NCBI GenBank assembly: GCA_022561735.1
Contig: JADFQR010000024.1
Coordinates: forward strand, 1 to 10,157
Source of the DNA: Chloroflexota bacterium
Lineage (GTDB): Bacteria; Chloroflexota; Dehalococcoidia; UBA1151
DNA: 10,157 nucleotides
Direction: 5' to 3'
The notes under the pieces are model-generated. The model did no database searches. It had not been told where the DNA came from and saw nothing but the letters and a program-made list of their open reading frames with translations. The position numbers and the translations under genes are program-made. This document shows, piece after piece, positions 1-6,017 of the stretch; the stretch's first letter is position 1; every line of letters starts with the position of its first letter.

Positions 1-645
1 GAAGGGGTGATCACCCGTTCTCCGGACCGGAACGTGTTCCCTCCGAAGGCCCATCCGAGACCGGCCAATCCTCTTCAACGACGGGAGCTCAGCGCGCTGC
101 TCCGGGCGTGCTCGGGAAGTGGATTCGCCGACCTACGCGACATGGCGTTGTTTCGGATTTTCATGGCGACCGGGGCCAGGCGTTCAGAGGTGGTCGGTTT
201 GAGGGTCGACCCCGATGACAACGGGCGCGGTGCCCTCGACCTTGCGGGAGGTGTGGTTGAGCTGCGCGATCGATATGGGCGCACGCGCAGGTGCGCCCTG
301 GACCCGCACACGGTACGGACTCTTGCACGGTATCTCGTGGTTCGGGCGGCACACCACAAGTCCGGCCTCTCGAATCTGTGGATAACAAAGCACTGCGGAC
401 TGACAACGGGCGGGATACACGAAATTGTCACAGCGCGGGCAACAAGCGCGTGGGTAAAGGGCTTTCACCTGCACCGCTTGAGGATTACCTTCGCACACCA
501 CTGGCTGCGCGCAGGCGGACAGCCGGGTGACCTGATGCGGATACTGGGACTCCGGAGCCGAAAGATGATCGACGGCTATGCCGATGGCGTAGCCGGGTCG
601 CGTTCGATCGAGGTGGCGAGAGCCCGCTTTGCCGACGGTCCGTAA
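1..645 (+). CDS. Tyrosine recombinase / phage-type integrase, catalytic domain (5' partial)
   Basis: Site-specific DNA recombinase of the tyrosine recombinase family, which cuts and rejoins DNA through a covalent 3'-phosphotyrosine. Numbering from the GTG at position 7: first catalytic Arg R58 in TGARRSE, HxxR box H156-R159 in FHLHRLR, and nucleophile Tyr Y191 in KMIDGYAD. The second His/Trp position, normally LGH or LGW, is Leu (L182 in ILGLRSRK). The beta-hairpin Lys seems replaced by Arg (YGRTRR). Only about 212 residues are visible, against about 300 for the family. The reading frame is open to base 1, so the N-terminal core-binding domain probably lies outside the window and GTG 7 is unlikely to be the true start. 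It lies beside an IS element, which fits an accessory region. The family is sure; activity and att site are unknown. Confidence 0.85.
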   Translation, partial: EGVITRSPDRNVFPPKAHPRPANPLQRRELSALLRACSGSGFADLRDMALFRIFMATGARRSEVVGLRVDPDDNGRGALDLAGGVVELRDRYGRTRRCALDPHTVRTLARYLVVRAAHHKSGLSNLWITKHCGLTTGGIHEIVTARATSAWVKGFHLHRLRITFAHHWLRAGGQPGDLMRILGLRSRKMIDGYADGVAGSRSIEVARARFADGP

Positions 646-966
646 TTTTCGGATACTGATCGGCGACCGCGCCTGCGTCTGCCGGCCCGGTCATGGCGCT
701 GGTGCTTTGGTGTCGGCTTCATCGCGCGGGAACGAACGAGGTTCGACCGTTTACCGGGAGCGCAATCTAGGAGTTGGAACCAGGGCTTCTCTTGGGCGGT
801 GCGAGGCGATCGCCGCCGGTTCCGGAGCAAACCCGTGAGCGTGGCGATCTCTTCTTCCGCCAATGACGGCGAATGGATGGGAAACCTCCCAGGATTACCA
901 CGGCGACACATACTCTGCCGGTTGTATGTCCGGCGGGACGAAGGCGAGATGAATCTGGCTCTCATC
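646..966. other. Gene-poor stretch between recombinase and IS
   Basis: About 320 bases with no gene I can support. Plus frame 1, the frame of the recombinase, happens to stay open from 646 to a TAG at 967-969, and an Arg-rich minus-strand frame is also open. Neither has a Shine-Dalgarno sequence or a recognisable motif. A 10-bp palindrome GGCGATCGCC lies at 805-814. No tRNA-like fold was found that could serve as an attachment site. Confidence 0.5.
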
Positions 967-971
967 TAGGC

Positions 972-996
972 TGTCCTGCCCCCAAGATGTGGCGAC
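972..996 (+). repeat. IS left terminal inverted repeat
   Basis: This 25-base stretch matches the reverse complement of 2078-2102 at 20 of 25 positions. The blocks TGTCCT, CCCC, AG and GTGGCGAC are conserved. It lies just downstream of the transposase stop codon (complement of 1000-1002). Confidence 0.85.
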
Positions 997-999
997 GGT

Positions 1000-1992
1000 T
1001 TACTGTTGTTGACGGGGCCACATTTTAGCCTTTCCGAGTACCTCTGCCGGGGTTCGTCCTCGAGTGTTTCTTCCGGTGTGTGCTCGTTCCTGGTTGTAGT
1101 ACCGGAGGTAGGCCTTCAGATCCCGCGTCAGCCCGGTGATCTTCGGTATGAGGTGCCGGGCGAACGCCGGCTTCCAGCATTCTTCGAGTATCGTCAACTG
1201 AACGCGATCCACGCAGCCATTGCGCTGTGGCCTTCCTGCCCGGATGAAGGTGTGGTCCGTCCCGAGTTCCGACAGGGTTTGCTTGAACACCTGTCCCCGG
1301 AACTCCGATCCGTTGTCCGTTGATACCCGTTCCAGCCTCCAACCCACCTTTGCCAGGTCATCAGCCACGCGCCTGGCGAGGCGTGAGGTCCATCGTGCAG
1401 CGGCGTTCCGTGGCGTCGTGTGCAGCTCCGCCCATGTGGAGGCCGAAGCGACATCTATAGCGGTGTACTGCCACACTGCGCCCCTGACGCCAGAGAGCCT
1501 GCCGATGTAGAAGCAGTCCATCTGGACCAGTTCGCCCGGCCTGCTAGCCTCGATATGCCTCTCCGGTCTCTGTTCACGTTTCTCCGGACCCGGCGCCGCA
1601 TAGCCTGCGATAAGGCCGAGCCGCTTCGCACGGGTGTTCAGACCGTGGCGGCGCAGGACACGCCACACGCCGTTTGGCGAAACCCGGATGCCTCCCCATC
1701 TGGACTGAGCCATATCCGCAGAGATGCGCAACGGACCATGACCGGGATGGCCGAGTGAAAAGGCCACAATGCGCTGCTCGACCAGGACGCTTATCGCATT
1801 CGGCATGCGGGGCGGCCTGCGCTCTCTTGGACGCAACACTTCAAGCCCGAAACGCTGGACCTGACGCAACCACCGGTAGTAGGTGGAGTGGTGGATCCCA
1901 AGCGCCCGGCACGCAGCTCGTATATTCCCGAGTTCATGGGCGAGTGCAAAGACTCGCAACCGGTAACGGAACAGGGCATCATCACGGGTCAT
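1000..1992 (-). CDS. IS481-family transposase (HTH plus rve integrase core)
   Basis: Transposase that cuts and joins the ends of the surrounding IS. The predicted protein has 330 residues. An N-terminal helix-turn-helix spans about residues 22-44 (NIRAACRALGIHHSTYYRW), followed by an rve/DDE integrase core from about 155 to 320. Catalytic positions are D159 (VQMDCFYIG), D226 (STDNGSEF) and the third acidic residue in NGCVDRVQ at 262. The third is Asp where the family has Glu (VER). The C-terminal YNQERAHTGRNTRGRTPAEV is typical of the family. I chose ATG at complement 1990-1992, because it starts the conserved MTRDDALFRYRLR block and has AAGGA nine bases upstream. A GTG at 2028 would add 12 residues but sits inside a 7-bp hairpin (2012-2031). 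Family assignment is strong; activity is doubtful because of the Glu-to-Asp change. Confidence 0.9.
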   Translation of the reverse strand: MTRDDALFRYRLRVFALAHELGNIRAACRALGIHHSTYYRWLRQVQRFGLEVLRPRERRPPRMPNAISVLVEQRIVAFSLGHPGHGPLRISADMAQSRWGGIRVSPNGVWRVLRRHGLNTRAKRLGLIAGYAAPGPEKREQRPERHIEASRPGELVQMDCFYIGRLSGVRGAVWQYTAIDVASASTWAELHTTPRNAAARWTSRLARRVADDLAKVGWRLERVSTDNGSEFRGQVFKQTLSELGTDHTFIRAGRPQRNGCVDRVQLTILEECWKPAFARHLIPKITGLTRDLKAYLRYYNQERAHTGRNTRGRTPAEVLGKAKMWPRQQQ

Positions 1993-2011
1993 GGCGGCAC
2001 ATCCTTCTTTG

Positions 2012-2031
2012 CTGGTGTCTGTCAACACCAG
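2012..2031 (-). repeat. Inverted repeat in the IS leader
   Basis: CTGGTGT and ACACCAG form a perfect 7-bp inverted repeat with a 6-base loop. It lies between the right IS end and the preferred transposase start, in a place where an RNA hairpin could limit transposase expression. Role inferred from position only. Confidence 0.45.
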
Positions 2032-2077
2032 AAGGGTGTGCCGTCTCTCTTAGATCAGGCGGGAAACACCCCGATGT

Positions 2078-2102
2078 GTCGCCACTACTCGGGGATAGGA
2101 CA
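2078..2102 (-). repeat. IS right terminal inverted repeat
   Basis: Inverted partner of the left end, reading TGTCCT...GTGGCGAC on the minus strand, upstream of the transposase. The outer edge lies two bases from the response regulator stop codon (complement of 2105-2107). Confidence 0.85.
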
Positions 2103-2104
2103 AC

Positions 2105-2479
2105 CTATGCGACGAGCTTTTGCCGCTCGCTCAGAAGCGCACTGATGGATGCTGCTGACAGTTCACGCTTGGCTATGAATCCCAGGGCCCCGGCTTCCCG
2201 GCCAGCCCGGTCGTACTCCGGCTCGGCGCGCATGCTGACCAGCACGATCGCCGCATCCGGGTAGGCGTCCACGATGCGTCGCGTCGCCTCCAGGCCGTTC
2301 ATTTCCGCCATCTGCACGTCCATCAGTACCAGGTCCGGCCGGGAGATCGCGTACTGGTCCACGGCGACAGCCCCGTCGTCGGCCTCTGCTACGACCACGA
2401 AATCCTCGGACGCGTCGAACATGCTCCGCGCAATGTCTCGGAACAGTTCCTGGTCATCAACGAGCATTACTGTGCGCAT
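2105..2479 (-). CDS. Stand-alone receiver-domain response regulator
   Basis: Cytoplasmic phospho-acceptor partner of the kinase encoded upstream. The 124 residues are one CheY-like receiver domain with all key residues: acidic pocket D8-D9 (LVDDQE), phospho-acceptor D54 (VLMDVQM), switch Ser S82 (VLVSMRAE) and K104 (GFIAKRE). There is no DNA-binding domain. This is notable because kinases of the neighbouring HisKA_3 type usually pair with NarL/FixJ regulators of about 210 residues with a LuxR-type HTH. The stop codon lies at the edge of the IS, so truncation by the insertion must be considered. However, joining the flanks after removing the IS still gives a TAG in this frame, and no LuxR-like HTH is visible beyond the IS. 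The start ATG has no clear Shine-Dalgarno sequence. Probably co-transcribed with the kinase, 108 bases downstream of it. Confidence 0.92.
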   Translation of the reverse strand: MRTVMLVDDQELFRDIARSMFDASEDFVVVAEADDGAVAVDQYAISRPDLVLMDVQMAEMNGLEATRRIVDAYPDAAIVLVSMRAEPEYDRAGREAGALGFIAKRELSAASISALLSERQKLVA

Positions 2480-2587
2480 AAAAATCGTCTGGCTATCGTT
2501 TCGTCGGCCGATCGGCTCAAATTTAATCGCTTCTGGCTCTCACTGAGAGCGGGGAAGCCCCACGAAAGCCGTCGGGTTTCCGCACGG
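2480..2587 (-). other. Kinase-regulator intergenic spacer with two small hairpins
   Basis: A perfect 6-bp hairpin GCTCTC-ACT-GAGAGC lies at 2536-2550, directly followed by GGGG-AAG-CCCC at 2551-2561. Neither is followed by a T-run on the minus strand, so they do not look like a classic terminator. They may adjust mRNA stability or the ratio of kinase to regulator; this is inference. Confidence 0.4.
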
Positions 2588-4114
2588 TCAGGAACCGGTG
2601 CCGGGTGCGAACTCCGCCCTCACGTTCTTGGAGTCCAGGGAGTCCGGGGAGTCCGGCGCTACGGCATCGGCTACATCTGCGGATTTACCCGGTTCGTCTG
2701 AGCTACCCGGGTCAAACGGGAACCGGACCTCCACACGCGTCCCCCGGCCCGGTGACGACTTGATCTCGCACACCCCCCCGAGAGCATCCGCATAGTCGTC
2801 CATGGTCACAAGGCCCAGGCTGCTGCCATCGCCATCCTGCGAAGACTGGAACCCGACCCCGTCGTCGACGATGGTAAGTACCAGTTCGTGAGTTTCTTCT
2901 TCGTAGTCCCAGCTGACGGTGCAGACCGTCGCCTTCGCATGTCGCGCGACGTTGGTCAGCGCAAGCTCCGTAATCCGGTAGACGGCCAGCCTCGGCTCCT
3001 CCGGGATTGTGGAGACCCCACCCTCCTCGAGCCGGGCCACCTCATCACCTATCTCCAGATCAACCGGGATCATGCTTTCGTAGAAATCGCGCAGAGAACG
3101 CAACCCGGCCGCCGCGCTGACCCGCACGATGTTCGGGTGGAGGCGGTGGGACAGCTGGCGAATGTCCTCTTCCCGGATCCGATCGATGTCGCCTGCGAGT
3201 CCGTCCAGGGCCCCTTTTACGGCCTCGTCCGTGACCTTCTCGCTCATCATTCCCAGCTTCATCCACACGGCATACAGCTTGGTCTGAACCGTCCCGTGCA
3301 ACTCCCCTGCGATCGCCCGTTTTGCCGCCTCGTCAGCCCGGAGCATCCGCTCCCGGGACTCTCGAATGGCCGCCTCCCGGTGCCGAAGTTGGACGTTAGC
3401 GGCTTCAAGCCTGCCCCTGGAGCGCTCCGATATATGGTTCACGATTAAAAGAACGGCTGACATCCCGCCGAAGAAAACGCCCGCTACCGACCAGACCGTG
3501 CGCTTTACACTCGCAAGACGTGACCCTACGTCCCGGTGCACGGCAAGAATCGCCATGGGCAGTCCAACGCCGCGAAAGTCCGGGGGCTGGTCGAGCATGA
3601 GCCCGAAGGTCTGCATCACCTGAATCTCAGCGGGAATCCCGGCCAGGTTGACGATCGCAACTTCGTTTGCGAGCGCAGATGCCGGGATCCCGCGCCGGGC
3701 GTCTTGAATCAGCGGATGGGACGGCGTCAACGCTACGGTGGAGCCGGGGTCTGTCGTGTACAGGACCGAGCCGTCCAGGCCGAAGATTTCCACCTTCGCG
3801 ACGTCCATTCCGAACAATGAGCGACGCATGAAACCATCGAACTCGACGGTGGCGGTAAGCGGTCCAATCTGATCACGCAGGTCGGACGACGCATCGCCTG
3901 ATAACCCGCTGGCGGCAAAGGGTCCGTGATGGATCGCCTGGCCGAGGAAATCGATTTCCCGCGCCTGCTGATTCCGCGTGACGGCCAGGAAATCCTCCCG
4001 CGAGATCTTCGCGCCGCCGCTAACGATCACGGCAGATATCGCAGCGATCGTCAACAGTCCGATCACGACCGGACGCTGGGCATATTTTCCGAGCTGTTCG
4101 AGGATCATCCGCAT
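2588..4114 (-). CDS. Membrane sensor histidine kinase, HisKA_3/NarX-like
   Basis: Two-component sensor kinase of 508 residues in the inner membrane. Layout: TM1 at about 16-33, an extracytoplasmic sensor of about 170 residues with a Cache/PAS-like stretch (VEIFGLDGSVLYTTDP, about 108-123), TM2 at about 207-226, a coiled linker (about 230-262), a HisKA_3 dimerisation helix with phospho-accepting H273 (GELHGTVQ), and a HATPase domain. The ATPase has an N box with N388 (LALTNVARHA), a DDGVGF box at 417-422, a glycine-rich lid at 433-447 and a SPGRGTRVEV strand. The residue after H273 is Gly, not the usual Asp/Glu. A Ser/Pro/Asp-rich tail follows from about 468. The start is not sure: M1 has GGA about 5 bases upstream, and M3 is an alternative. 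First gene of a kinase-regulator pair. The signal sensed cannot be read from the sequence. Confidence 0.93.
   Translation of the reverse strand: MRMILEQLGKYAQRPVVIGLLTIAAISAVIVSGGAKISREDFLAVTRNQQAREIDFLGQAIHHGPFAASGLSGDASSDLRDQIGPLTATVEFDGFMRRSLFGMDVAKVEIFGLDGSVLYTTDPGSTVALTPSHPLIQDARRGIPASALANEVAIVNLAGIPAEIQVMQTFGLMLDQPPDFRGVGLPMAILAVHRDVGSRLASVKRTVWSVAGVFFGGMSAVLLIVNHISERSRGRLEAANVQLRHREAAIRESRERMLRADEAAKRAIAGELHGTVQTKLYAVWMKLGMMSEKVTDEAVKGALDGLAGDIDRIREEDIRQLSHRLHPNIVRVSAAAGLRSLRDFYESMIPVDLEIGDEVARLEEGGVSTIPEEPRLAVYRITELALTNVARHAKATVCTVSWDYEEETHELVLTIVDDGVGFQSSQDGDGSSLGLVTMDDYADALGGVCEIKSSPGRGTRVEVRFPFDPGSSDEPGKSADVADAVAPDSPDSLDSKNVRAEFAPGTGS
2632..2658. repeat. 9-bp tandem repeat, three copies, in the kinase 3' end
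   Basis: Three units AGTCCAGGG, AGTCCGGGG and AGTCCGGCG lie head to tail at 2632, 2641 and 2650. Each equals three codons, giving the protein series DSPDSLDS in the disordered tail. Copy-number change would keep the reading frame, so the tail may vary in length between strains. Confidence 0.75.
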
Positions 4115-4247
4115 CCGGTTCCGTCACACCGGGTGAACCGTCGGCCCCCCGGCGCCCGGCTGTAGACGGACGAGTGACCGGTGGACTCTGGACCCGGGGA
4201 GCGCGGAGGGCAGCTTCCCGTTCAGTAGTGGTACTAACGTACTTGAA

Positions 4248-4272
4248 GCGCGCGTGAAATGTGTACGCGCGC
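4248..4272. promoter_or_regulatory. Perfect 8-bp inverted repeat, possible operator
   Basis: GCGCGCGT (4248-4255) and ACGCGCGC (4265-4272) are exact reverse complements separated by 9 bases. A 25-bp dyad in a divergent intergenic region fits a dimeric regulator site, but alternating GC tracts also arise by chance in GC-rich DNA. Confidence 0.4.
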
Positions 4273-4285
4273 ATCCGCGGCGGAA

Positions 4286-4304
4286 GTGGGGGTTATCCCC
4301 CCAC
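4286..4304 (+). other. GTGGGGG hairpin in the dehydratase upstream region
   Basis: GTGGGGG and CCCCCAC form a perfect 7-bp stem around a 5-base loop (TTATC). No T-run follows on the plus strand. If the promoter at 4372-4400 is the one used, this hairpin lies upstream of transcription and would act as DNA or not at all. Confidence 0.4.
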
Positions 4305-4371
4305 AACGCCGGGTCCGGCCGGGTGGTATAACAGTCCGCCGGACGCTGGCAATCGTCCCGCGATCTCGGGA

Positions 4372-4400
4372 TTGACCGCGCCCCGCGCCGGGCGTATCGT
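4372..4400 (+). promoter_or_regulatory. Candidate sigma70-like promoter for the dehydratase gene
   Basis: TTGACC (5 of 6 matches to the -35 consensus) is followed after exactly 17 bases by TATCGT (4 of 6 matches to the -10 consensus). The start of transcription would fall near 4407, giving a 5' leader of about 70 bases. Confidence 0.4.
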
Positions 4401-4464
4401 CGCTCGGCGCCGCCAACTTATCATCGCGTGCCGCCGCAACGCTGACCCATATGCCTGCCAAGAT

Positions 4465-4470
4465 GAGGAA
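4465..4470 (+). promoter_or_regulatory. Ribosome binding site that sets the dehydratase start
   Basis: GAGGAA ends 6 bases before ATG 4477. This decides against the in-frame GTG at 4261, which has no such site. Confidence 0.75.
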
Positions 4471-4476
4471 CATCCG

Positions 4477-5667
4477 ATGAAGATTACGGGGATCAAGCTC
4501 CGCAGACTGCACGGGACGATGGAGTTTCCGGGAGAGTTCTGGGAGGAACGGCTTATCCAGCCCCTGGACATCTACCCGGAGTACAAGGCGCGCGGCGCGA
4601 GCTGGCTGCAGAAGACCGATGACGGCCACTACGCCATGTCGAGCATATTCCTGGAGGTGGAGACGGACGAGGGCGTGACCGGTATCGCCGGGCCGATTGA
4701 TGACCTCCAGGCCTACATAATCTCGACGCGGCTGTGGCCGATCCTTGAGGGCAAGGACCCGACCGCAAATGAACTGCTGTGGGACCAGATGTTCCGGTCC
4801 TCCGTCCATGGCCGGCAGGGCGAGACGATGATGGCGATCAGCGCAGTTGACTGCGCTCTCTGGGACATCCGCGGAAAGGTGTTCAACGCGCCGGTCGTCA
4901 GCCTGCTCGGGGGACCGACGCGGACCGAAATCCCGGCATACGCAAGCATGCTCGGCTTCAACGTAGATGACCCGGGCCTGGTCCGTGAGCGCGCACTTGA
5001 GTACCGGCGGATGGGGTATCGCGCCCAGAAGTGGTTCTTCCGGCACGGGCCAATGGACGGCCCGGAAGGTCTCAAAAAGAACGTGGAACTCGTGCGGACG
5101 CTTCGGGAGGCGCTCGGCGATGACGACGACATCATGCTGGACTGCTGGCTCAGCTGGAACCTGACATACACCCGTCAGATGATTGAGCGTATCGAGGAGT
5201 ACCACCCACGCTGGTTGGAAGAGACGGCGATGCCGGACCGCATCGACACCTACTCAGATATCCGTTCAACAACCTCTATCCCGTTGTCGGGCGCCGAGCA
5301 CGAGTACACGCGCTGGGGCTTCAAGCGATTCATCGACGCCGGTGCGCTGGACGTGCTACAGCCGGACATCTACTGGGCCGGGGGCATAACAGAGACCGTC
5401 AAGATCGCTTCGTACGCTTCAGTCCATGATCTGCAGTGCATTCCGCACGGCCACTCAAGCCAGGCCAACGCACACTTTTCCTGTGCGATGGTGCCGACGC
5501 TGACGCCGATACAGGAGTACCTGGTCAAGTGGAACGCCGTTCACCAGTTCTTCCTGCAGGACCCGATTGTGCCCCGGGACGGGGTGATCCACGTCTCACT
5601 CGAGCCTGGTATGGGCATGGAGCTGGACGGGGACAAGATCGAATCAGAAGAACTTCTGGAGTTCTAG
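4477..5667 (+). CDS. Enolase-superfamily sugar-acid dehydratase, L-rhamnonate dehydratase-like
   Basis: Mandelate racemase/muconate lactonizing enzyme family protein of 396 residues, expected to dehydrate an aldonic acid to a 2-keto-3-deoxy acid with Mg2+ in the cytoplasm. The N-terminal capping domain spans about 1-145. In the barrel, metal ligands are D222 (MLDCWLSW), E248 (RWLEETAMP) and E274 (SGAEHEYTRWG), with a probable D297-H324 dyad (QPDIYWAGG, CIPHGHS). This spacing is close to that known for E. coli RhmD (D226, E252, E280, D302, H329). The KxK general-base motif of mandelate racemases is absent; the strand reads AQKWFFRHGP. L-rhamnonate is the best guess, but related sugar acids are possible. 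The ATG was chosen for its GAGGAA site and the conserved MKITGIKLR start. Stands alone after a long leader, 350 bases from the next gene. Confidence 0.9.
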   Translation: MKITGIKLRRLHGTMEFPGEFWEERLIQPLDIYPEYKARGASWLQKTDDGHYAMSSIFLEVETDEGVTGIAGPIDDLQAYIISTRLWPILEGKDPTANELLWDQMFRSSVHGRQGETMMAISAVDCALWDIRGKVFNAPVVSLLGGPTRTEIPAYASMLGFNVDDPGLVRERALEYRRMGYRAQKWFFRHGPMDGPEGLKKNVELVRTLREALGDDDDIMLDCWLSWNLTYTRQMIERIEEYHPRWLEETAMPDRIDTYSDIRSTTSIPLSGAEHEYTRWGFKRFIDAGALDVLQPDIYWAGGITETVKIASYASVHDLQCIPHGHSSQANAHFSCAMVPTLTPIQEYLVKWNAVHQFFLQDPIVPRDGVIHVSLEPGMGMELDGDKIESEELLEF

Positions 5668-5883
5668 CTCCGGCCGGCTGATGGGGACCGCTTGCTGCGG
5701 CCTCGCGCTGTAGGGGAAAACGCGTTTACTTGAGGCGTTTGGGGACGCCCACGATGGCCTGTCGCCGGCGCTTCTTTAACTCGCCGCCGGGTGGCGCGTC
5801 GTGGAGAAACGCGTCCGCGATCACGTGCAGGTGAACATCCGGAAGGGGGAATCGCGCACAGGGAGAACCTCGGAATCCGGTCC

Positions 5884-5900
5884 ATCCCGGGTTCCGGGAT
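5884..5900. repeat. Perfect 7-bp stem, 3-base loop hairpin
   Basis: ATCCCGG, loop GTT, CCGGGAT. No T-run follows on either strand, so a terminator role is not supported. Position is 118 bases upstream of the next gene. Confidence 0.4.
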
Positions 5901-6002
5901 ATGCGCCTCTCCGTGATAGACTCCGGCCGCTCTGGACTACCCGTTATTATCCGATTTCTACCCCGATAATCGTTTGGGCGTGTGCGTTTCCGCAAAGCGT
6001 CC

Positions 6003-6008
6003 GAGGAG
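6003..6008 (+). promoter_or_regulatory. Ribosome binding site GAGGAG
   Basis: Ends 9 bases before GTG 6018 and 6 bases before TTG 6015. It favours these starts over the upstream GTG at 5982, which would place this site inside the coding region. Confidence 0.6.
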
Positions 6009-6017
6009 CCTCATTTG

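Larger units (their letters stand above)
972..2102 (-). mobile_element. IS481-like insertion sequence, about 1.13 kb
   Basis: One transposase gene is enclosed by imperfect terminal inverted repeats beginning 5'-TGTCCT and ending in GTGGCGAC, at 972-996 and 2078-2102. The TGT...ACA termini, the length of about 1.1 kb and the single HTH plus rve-type transposase all fit the IS481 family. There is no perfect target duplication: the nearest candidates are CTAG at 966-969 and CTAT at 2105-2108. CTAG is the known core target of Bordetella IS481, so this is suggestive only. Similarity also runs five bases outward on both sides (TAGGC / TAGGT), so the exact ends are uncertain by about 5 bp. Confidence 0.85.
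4115..4476. other. Divergent intergenic region between kinase and dehydratase genes
   Basis: This 362-base region separates the minus-strand sensor kinase from the plus-strand dehydratase and should hold the promoters of both. It contains an 8-bp inverted repeat (4248-4272), a 7-bp hairpin (4286-4304) and a promoter-like pair (4372-4400), listed separately. A plus-strand reading frame continuous with the dehydratase begins at GTG 4261, but that N-terminal extension (GGSGGYPPTTPG and so on) does not look like protein, and the good ribosome binding site lies further downstream. Confidence 0.6.
5668..6017. other. Intergenic region before the D-threonine aldolase-like gene
   Basis: About 350 bases without a supported gene. 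It contains a 7-bp hairpin ATCCCGG-GTT-CCGGGAT at 5884-5900, a weak 5-bp hairpin at 5734-5749, and an AT-rich island at 5943-5970 with ATTATC and GATAAT as a spaced inverted pair. GATAAT (5965-5970) could be a -10 element for the downstream gene, but no good -35 is present. A minus-strand frame of 89 codons (5726-5995) is open but lacks recognisable motifs. Confidence 0.45.

Noticed and set aside
736..760. GGTTCGACC, similar to a tRNA T-loop
   Set aside because: The flanking bases do not form the T stem (position 61 is G), and no anticodon or acceptor stem is present.
805..814. GGCGATCGCC, similar to the cyanobacterial HIP1 palindrome
   Set aside because: A single notable instance in GC-rich DNA; other genes do not suggest a cyanobacterium.
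576..965. Arg-rich minus-strand frame tested as the lost C-terminal HTH of the response regulator
   Set aside because: No LuxR-type HTH pattern (LTxREREV or similar) appears in any of the three minus frames beyond the IS.
646..969. Plus frame 1 stays open after the recombinase stop up to a TAG at the IS border, including a 44-codon frame from GTG 835
   Set aside because: No start with a ribosome binding site and no recognisable domain; an open frame of about 100 codons is expected by chance at this GC content.
4327..4332. TATAAC as a -10 element for the dehydratase
   Set aside because: No acceptable -35 hexamer lies 16-18 bases upstream; the pair at 4372-4400 is better.
4234..5205. Long open frame of 323 codons on the minus strand opposite the dehydratase gene
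   Set aside because: It lies antisense to a clearly conserved enzyme, its translation shows no motifs, and long antisense frames are common in GC-rich genes.
5649..5665. AGAACT...AGTTCT hairpin in the last codons of the dehydratase
   Set aside because: A 6-bp stem inside coding sequence with no T-run after it; not a credible terminator.
5726..5995. 89-codon minus-strand frame in the gap before the aldolase-like gene
   Set aside because: Its second half (VHLHVIADAFLHDAPPGGELKK) looks mildly protein-like, but there is no Shine-Dalgarno sequence or known motif. A gene remnant cannot be excluded.
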